NCBI GenBank assembly: GCA_027257055.1
Contig: JAPVLO010000074.1
Location: 3,549,001-3,613,000 of the forward strand
Length of the DNA: 64,000 nt
Reading direction: 5' to 3'
From: Cephalopachus bancanus
Taxonomy: Eukaryota > Chordata > Mammalia > Primates > Tarsiidae
The position numbers and the translations under genes are program-made. Shown here one piece after another: positions 58,419-64,000 of the stretch. The number at the start of each line of letters is the position of its first letter. The first letter of the stretch is position 1. The notes below the pieces were generated by a model. That model saw only the letters and a program-made list of their open reading frames with translations. It made no database searches and was not told where the DNA came from.

Positions 58419-59250
58419 CAAATTTTCAGGAACATGGTGGTTTTGAGTAGAGTGATAAGGACTAGAAATAAAAGAAACAAAAACAAGTAAAGGAAGTATG
58501 GCTGGAACAAGGAAGATTGTGACAAAGAGAACTCAGTGTCTCTCAATAAACATCCTTTTATCTTTAGTAATAAGACTCTAGATCTTACCTGGGCTCTTAC
58601 TGACCAGCAAAAGTATTAAATATTCCAGCTTTTCTTACAGTCAAGTGTGTCCATACTACTGAGATTTGGCCAATGATATTTAAGTAAAATAATTTGTGAA
58701 ATTTTCAATAATTTTCTCTAAAACAGAGGAGAAAAATACATCTCCACTTCTTAATTATTTTAGTCTGAACATAAACATGATGACTAAAATTGGAATTTAA
58801 ACATGAGTAGAAATTTAGAAAGAATCCAGATCTCTGACACTGGTGATCCTTCAGGTAACCATGAACTTCCCTTCTCATGACATTTTTTACAATATTTTTA
58901 TAAGGAAAATCAAGTGAATTTTACCTCAGTAAGCCATTGTCTTTTCGTTTGCTACCTTGTTTTGGGTTTTTGTGGGAGTTTTTTATTTGTTTGTTTTTGG
59001 CACATTGGGGTAAAACTAATTTTAAATAGTAAAGAAATGAAAGGTGATAGCTTGAGAATATTTTCTGAGAAGTATGGAAGCGATTCTATTGAAAGTATGT
59101 TCTTGTTTCTATCTTAACAATCCACAGAAGCAATAAACAGACAGCAGATAATTTCAGTATCTTTATAACACTTAAAAAAAGAGGTTAGTCTATAACATGA
59201 CCATTTATCTTCAGTAGTTCTATTTTTCAATAATGTGAGATTCATTAAAC
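57721..59250. other. No gene recognised; (TG)15 at 58,387-58,416
   Basis: Unassigned sequence with a pure (TG)n tract at 58,387-58,416 and an A run at 57,948-57,962. The 67-codon frame at 58,914-59,117 is low complexity and not a gene. Confidence 0.5.
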
Positions 59251-59259
59251 TATTGAAAA

Positions 59260-59560
59260 ATAGTGTAGAAAATAGTTCCTAATCTTCTTCATCTGCCTTC
59301 CCCTAAAGTTAACATTTATGGAACTATTTATAACAAAACTAAGAGATTAACATTGGTAGAATCCTAGTCACTGATTCTATTCAGATTTTCCCAATTTTTC
59401 CACTAACTTTCATTTCCATTGCAGGATCCCGTTCAAAATACAAATTTGCACCTACTCATAATGTCTCCTTAACTTCTTACTGTTTTTCACTTTTTTTTTC
59501 TTGGATTTCTCTTGTTTTATGAGCTCTACACATAGGAAGAATATTAGAAATTTTGCATGC
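59260..59560 (-). mobile_element. Ancient LINE-1 (L1M) fragment
   Basis: 'ATTCAGATTTTCCCAATTTT', 'TCCACTAACTTTCATTTCCA', 'TTGCAGGATCCCGTTCAAAA' and 'CACTTTTTTTTTCTTGGATT' match, in order, a stretch common in old L1M elements in reverse orientation. Diverged. Confidence 0.5.
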
Positions 59561-59689
59561 CCTCAATTTGTGTTTGACATGTTTTTCTCATGCTTAGACT
59601 GAAGTTAAGGATTTGGAAGAACAATACAATAGAAGTATCAGTTTGTATTGGTCTATGAAATTCTTTATTTCTCTTTCATTTTTAAAGGA

Positions 59690-61390
59690 TATATTTTGGT
59701 GATATACAATTTTGGATTGACAGTTTTTTGGTTTTGTTTTTCCTTTCAGTGTCATTTCCCCTGTCTTCTTACTTACATGTTTTCAGGTGAGAAATGTGCT
59801 GAAATTCTTATCTTTGTTTTACATTAAACTCCCCCCCACACACACACACCAGGTGTCATCAATTTTTTGTTTGGTTGTTCTGTTTTCTTTTTTGTTTGGC
59901 TGTTCATCTCCTTTGGTTTTTAACTGTTTGAAGAAATATGCTGTACTAGGTACGGTTACTTTTGATGTTTGTCTCTCTTCATGTTTCTGAACTACTTTTG
60001 GTGCTGTTTGGTGTCTCTCATTAATTTGAGGAAACTCTTGCTTAATGTGTCTTCAACTTATACTTCTGCACTGTTCTATCTCCTTCTGGGATTCCAATTA
60101 GGCACATTTTAGGCCATTCGATATTGTCCCACCACTCTTAGAAGGTCTCATATATTTTTTTCCACTTTTCTTTTCTTTGGAAATGTTTTTATCAACCCAT
60201 CTTCAAGTTCACTGATTGTTTCCTCAGCCATGTTGAGTCTACAGGTGAGCCCTTTCGTCTGTATGTGTTTTGATTTCTAATATTTCCATTGTATTCCTTC
60301 TTATAGCTTATATAAGAAATTATCCACCTGATTGTGCCCGATATCATCCTTTTCCAATAAAGCCTTTAATATGTTAACCACGGTCCACTTAAATTCTCTG
60401 TCTGAAAGATTCAACACCTATGTCATATCTGAGTCTGGTTCTGATGATTATTTTGTTTCTACAGATTGTGGTTTTTCTTCCCTTTTCCTAGGTATTGTAA
60501 TATTTTGTTGAAAGCCAGGTATATTATATAGGATAATATATGCTGACATAAATATGTTGTATACAAGGTCAGTATAACCTTCTCTTATGCTGGACAATTA
60601 GATGGGAATTTGTGTTAATATAATCAAAAGTTTATCTGAGATTGAAGTTTGTTGTTCTTATAGTTAAGGTAAACGTGACAGAGAATTAACATTTATCTCA
60701 TTTCCAGAGGGTTTCTCTCAATTACCTACTCTCCACTTAGCCCTCTCCACTTAGGCCTTCCCCTCTGTTGTTGCCTTGATGAATCCATCTATCACAGCTC
60801 TCCTGGGTGAACTTTACTGATATTCTTCTTTGGTACTTATTTGTACATTGATGTGAAGCAGGGAAAATGGGGCATTCTCTGATATTCTGATTAAGCCTTG
60901 ACAGGCTTTGTGCATCAGAGTCTGAGGTCTGCATCTTTACAAGTTCCCCTACCCCTTTCCCAAGGGTAAAGATTAATTTTTTCTGTTCCTTTCTATCCAG
61001 AACTATTTTTTTCCAGTCTTAAATTGAGATTCTTTTTGTACCTTCCTCTCAGCAATATACCTTTGTTCCATAGAGTAGATAAGGAAGATGGGAGTAAGAG
61101 GAGTCTCAGGAGTGGCCATCGATCTTTCCCTCAACCAGCATGAGGAAAGCTTTCTTAGGTTCCTCTCCAATCTTCCCTGCAAATTTGTGATACATTTCAG
61201 AGAGACGACTGTAGGAGCAGGCAAATTTCCTTATGCTGCTAGTCCCCAGGGCTTCATACTTTCTCTCTGAATACACTCAGCCTCTAGCAATTCAATAATA
61301 ATATTTAGCAGCATCTTCTCACTGGCTTAGATGGCATCCAGCAGGGGTCTGTCCCAGGTACACACATAGTTAGATATTGTTTTCCCTGTA
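59690..61390 (-). mobile_element. Ancient LINE-1 or HAL1 5' region/ORF1, antisense
   Basis: Plus-strand words 'TTCAAGTTCACTGATTGTTT', 'AATATGTTAACCACGGTCCA', 'TAAATTCTCTGTCTGAAAGA', 'CATATCTGAGTCTGGTTCTG' and 'GTAATATTTTGTTGAAAGCC' are the complement of the 5' half (ORF1 region) of L1M/HAL1-type elements. Right of about 60,560 the match weakens. No frame survives. An (AC)n tract lies at 59,836-59,848. Confidence 0.6.
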
Positions 61391-62867
61391 GGGACTTGTG
61401 TTTCCTCAAATATTAGATTACATGTTTGCTCTGAAACTTCTGTTTTCTGATTATTTCAAAAATGATATTTATTTGCAAATTTTCAACTTCTATCTATCTT
61501 TAAAATTATTATTGTAAGGAAAAGAACATGCTCTTTCTAGCTCTCTACATTTCCAAGATGAAACTTGAAGTCCTAAGTAACACATAGGCTTTTCCATGAA
61601 TTGTTACTACTACCTTATCATTAGTTCTTCAAAAAACAAAGAATGACAAAGAATGTATTATGGTTTAAGATCAGAAACCTTGTTCATTTTTCTCTTTTAA
61701 TTGCCCATTTTCAGACTTTATTCAATAAATGCACATGGAGTATTTATTATAGATGCCGTGTGTAGTCTATCCAGATGGCAGTAAGCCTCCTTCAGAAAGC
61801 AGTTTGTAAGGTATACTGGTATATTTTCTACCACTGAGCAGAATGATTTTGGCAGCAATTATAATATGTAGCATATCTAAATATTATCTCCATATACATG
61901 TATAGTTGATATTTGGATGTATTCCAACACATTTAATAACTGGAGAGGTTATTGAATTCATGACAAAAAAGGAAAACAAAAAAAGAAATCAGTGACAGTG
62001 CCTAAACTCACTCTATAATAAGAAGAGAATATCATCTTCTAAAAACTATGAAATAGAAGAAGAAAGACAGACATACGGGCAGGACTCTATAATTAATGTG
62101 TATTACAGCTTTGTGTTACAGTTTCTTTCCTCTTCACTAGGCGTATAGAGAGATAGTCATTTGGCAGCCCCTGACCAGCTTCTAAAAGTTTAGATTGCTG
62201 ATAATATGTTCTATGATTCTCTTTGGCAAGTTTATGCTCTTCTGCTTAGGAACAGCATCTTTCCTTTACTGGAATTTGATAGTAGAGGATTCTCAGTTGG
62301 TCCTTCTGCTGTTATACAGAGTTCACAGATAAATAACACATCTACCATATTGGTATTTCTATAACAGTAGTATTTGTTTTGATGCCGAGTCTCATTTAAC
62401 TATTGGTTATACTATAATGGTTTACTCATTGTTTCTGAGTTGAATAACCAGGGCTGTGCCTTTGGAGGCGAAATTTTATTTTTTAAATCAAATTGAATTT
62501 TGTTATTTTGTCAGGGGAAAAAAACTCATTTTTTATGTCAAATTAGAGAAAGATGCTCTCCACAACACAGATATCAGGAAATTCCTAATACCTTTGCTCT
62601 CAGTTAACTGACTTCTTCTGAGGTACTCTGTGACTTTATAAGTTATTATTAAATTGTTCATGCCCACTATGAGTCAATTGCATGCACAGTCATTTTAATA
62701 TTGGATAAGAAATATACCCAAATTTTGCAGAATTGACATTAGGGTTTTTGAACATCAGTATATGAGGCATTTAAGAATTACTTTTTGTTTTACTTGAGAC
62801 ATATTTACCCACCCAGTGTGAAGGCTATATTAAGAAAAAATCAGAAGTCATTTTAAATATTTTCTAC
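61391..62867. other. No gene or repeat recognised
   Basis: AT-rich unassigned sequence without open frames over 60 codons. Confidence 0.5.
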
Positions 62868-62944
62868 GGGCAGCCCCTTCGGGTCTCCTCCATCTGTGGG
62901 AGTTTTTCTGTCCTCTCAATAAATTCTGCTTTCTCACTTTCCAG
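62868..62944 (+). mobile_element. LTR-derived fragment (TINE-like), copy 2
   Basis: 'GGGCAGCCCCTTCGGGTCTC', 'TGTGGGAGTTTTTCTGTCCT' and 'CAATAAATTCTGCTTTCTCA' match the element at 12,812 along its full length and continue about 20 bp past the AATAAA, as R/U5 of a gammaretrovirus-like LTR would. It starts at the same base as copy 1. No long A tail; it is followed by (TTAATTGA)n-like sequence at 62,947-62,971. It could be the same retroposon class or a plain LTR piece. Confidence 0.5.
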
Positions 62945-62989
62945 AAATTAATTGATTAATTAATTAATTAAGCCATTTATATATTTTTT

Positions 62990-63225
62990 AAAATTAGTTT
63001 TTGTACATATTTGAGGTATACATCATGTATTGATAAGCATATACATAGCGAAATGCCCTCAAACAAATGTACACATTAATCACTTTCCTTAGTTGCCTTG
63101 TATCTGTGTGTAAGAGCATCTAAAATCTAGAAAATTTTCAGTTTACAATACATTATTAATTATAGTCCTCGAGCTTTACTCTAGATCTCTAGGCCTATTC
63201 ATGTTACCATTGCAAATCCATATTC
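62990..63225 (-). mobile_element. LINE-1 (L1MA/L1MB-like) 3'UTR, antisense
   Basis: 'GTACATATTTGAGGTATACA', 'TATACATAGCGAAATGCCCT', 'TTCAGTTTACAATACATTAT' and 'TAATTATAGTCCTCGAGCTT' are the complement of the 3'UTR end of older LINE-1s. Related in sequence, reversed, to 51,205-51,515. Confidence 0.88.
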
Positions 63226-63289
63226 TTTAAGCTAGTTTTCTCCGTTTTCTCTTCCATGATTTGAAAAAAAAAGAAATAAAAGAAATGTA

Positions 63290-64000
63290 TGTCAACATAA
63301 TAAAGGCCATTTAACAAAAGTCCACAGTTAACATCATATTCAACTGAGAAAATTTGATAGCATTTCCTGTAAGATCAGAAAAAAATCAAGAAGGCCCACT
63401 CTTGCCATTTTTTATTCAACATAATACTAAATGACTTAGCAAGAGCAATTAAGCAGGAAAAAGAAATAAAATGCTTCTCAATCTGAAGAAAAGAAGCAAA
63501 ATTGTGCACAGTTGTTGATGATGTGAGGTAGTATTTAGAAAACCCTAAAAACTACCAAAATATTTAAAAACAAATAAACATATTCAAAATACAAAATCAA
63601 CATACAGAAATTATTTGCATTTCTATACACTAACAGTAAGCTATTCAAAACAGAAATTAAGATAATCATATGTACAATAGCATAAAAAGTAATAAAGCAT
63701 AACTTCAACTAAGAAGGTGAAAGATCTGTACGTTGAAAACAATACAATTCTGATGAAATAAATTAAAGGAAACACAACTAAATGGGAAAAAAAGTCCCAT
63801 GTTAATGAACTAGAAGAATTTGTATTATTTATGTAGTATGGCAACAAAATGTCCATACCACTCAAAGCAATATACAAATTCAACAGTCTTCATCAAAAAT
63901 CTGTTTCATCTTTCACAGAAATAGAAAAAATAATTTTTAAATTCATACGAAACTACAAAAGATTCAAAATAGCTAAAGCAATCTTGAACAATAAGGACAA
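63290..64000 (+). mobile_element. LINE-1 (L1M) ORF2 fragment, runs off the window
   Basis: Sense ORF2 with broken frames: 'GTCCACAGTTAACATCATAT', 'GCCCACTCTTGCCATTTTTT', 'GATGATGTGAGGTAGTATTT', 'CAAAATCAACATACAGAAAT', 'CAAAATAGCTAAAGCAATCT' follow the reverse-transcriptase to C-terminal part of LINE-1 ORF2. It is cut by the right edge. The minus-strand 80-codon frame here is a shadow. Confidence 0.9.

Noticed and set aside
1..64000. A novel multi-gene biological system
   Set aside because: I looked for linked genes, clusters and defence-type modules on both strands. The window contains only mobile-element remnants and unassigned noncoding sequence, so there is nothing to support such a claim.

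Overview
This 64-kb window looks like primate nuclear DNA, AT-rich and gene-poor, from deep intergenic or intronic sequence. I see no convincing protein-coding gene, CpG island, tRNA, rRNA or snRNA gene. Every open reading frame that I recognise belongs to a LINE-1, an Alu, a mariner transposase remnant or an endogenous-retrovirus-like remnant. The rest are short and lack recognisable domains.

Organism: dimeric 7SL-derived Alu elements make it a primate. The younger Alus are not the anthropoid AluS/Y type and not the strepsirrhine types I know. They share a one-base deletion in the A-box region (GGCTCAGCCTGTAATCC), a 'CCTGAGCCCGCGGGTTCGAG' left arm, 'AGCCCAGCAGGTCGAGG' in the right arm and a 'GAGACTCCAACTCAAAA' 3' end. 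The younger LINE-1s have a 3'UTR unlike human L1PA. Alu monomers, LTR-derived poly(A) retroposons and a mariner burst are also present. Together these point to a tarsier (non-anthropoid haplorhine). This is inference from memory, about 0.7 confidence.

Layout: 1-7 kb holds an Alu, then a decayed ERVL/MaLR-like provirus (MLT1-type LTR plus pol-like remnant) invaded by a mariner deletion derivative and another Alu. 7-21 kb is mostly unassigned AT-rich sequence punctuated by Alus, an Alu monomer, an LTR-derived retroposon and a second mariner carrying a nested Alu. 21-31 kb is LINE-1 rich: two young 3' fragments (one with an Alu nested in its 3'UTR, one with a 5' inversion), an older L1M end, a MaLR LTR, and a nearly full-length antisense LINE-1 with two nested Alus. 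31-35 kb holds a class-II-like LTR and A-rich internal fragment, then a young L1 ORF2-3'UTR fragment. 35-45 kb holds an MLT1 LTR, ancient L2-like repeats, old AluJ copies, a 43-bp triplication, a perfect 20-bp-arm palindrome and the third mariner. 45-64 kb is older: L2, MLT1, L1M/HAL1-like remnants, a second LTR-derived retroposon and an L1 ORF2 fragment running off the right edge.

There is no operon-like or gene-network organisation. The biology here is transposon history: nested insertions give a relative order (ERVL/MLT1, L2 and L1M oldest; then mariner; then lineage-specific L1 and Alu).
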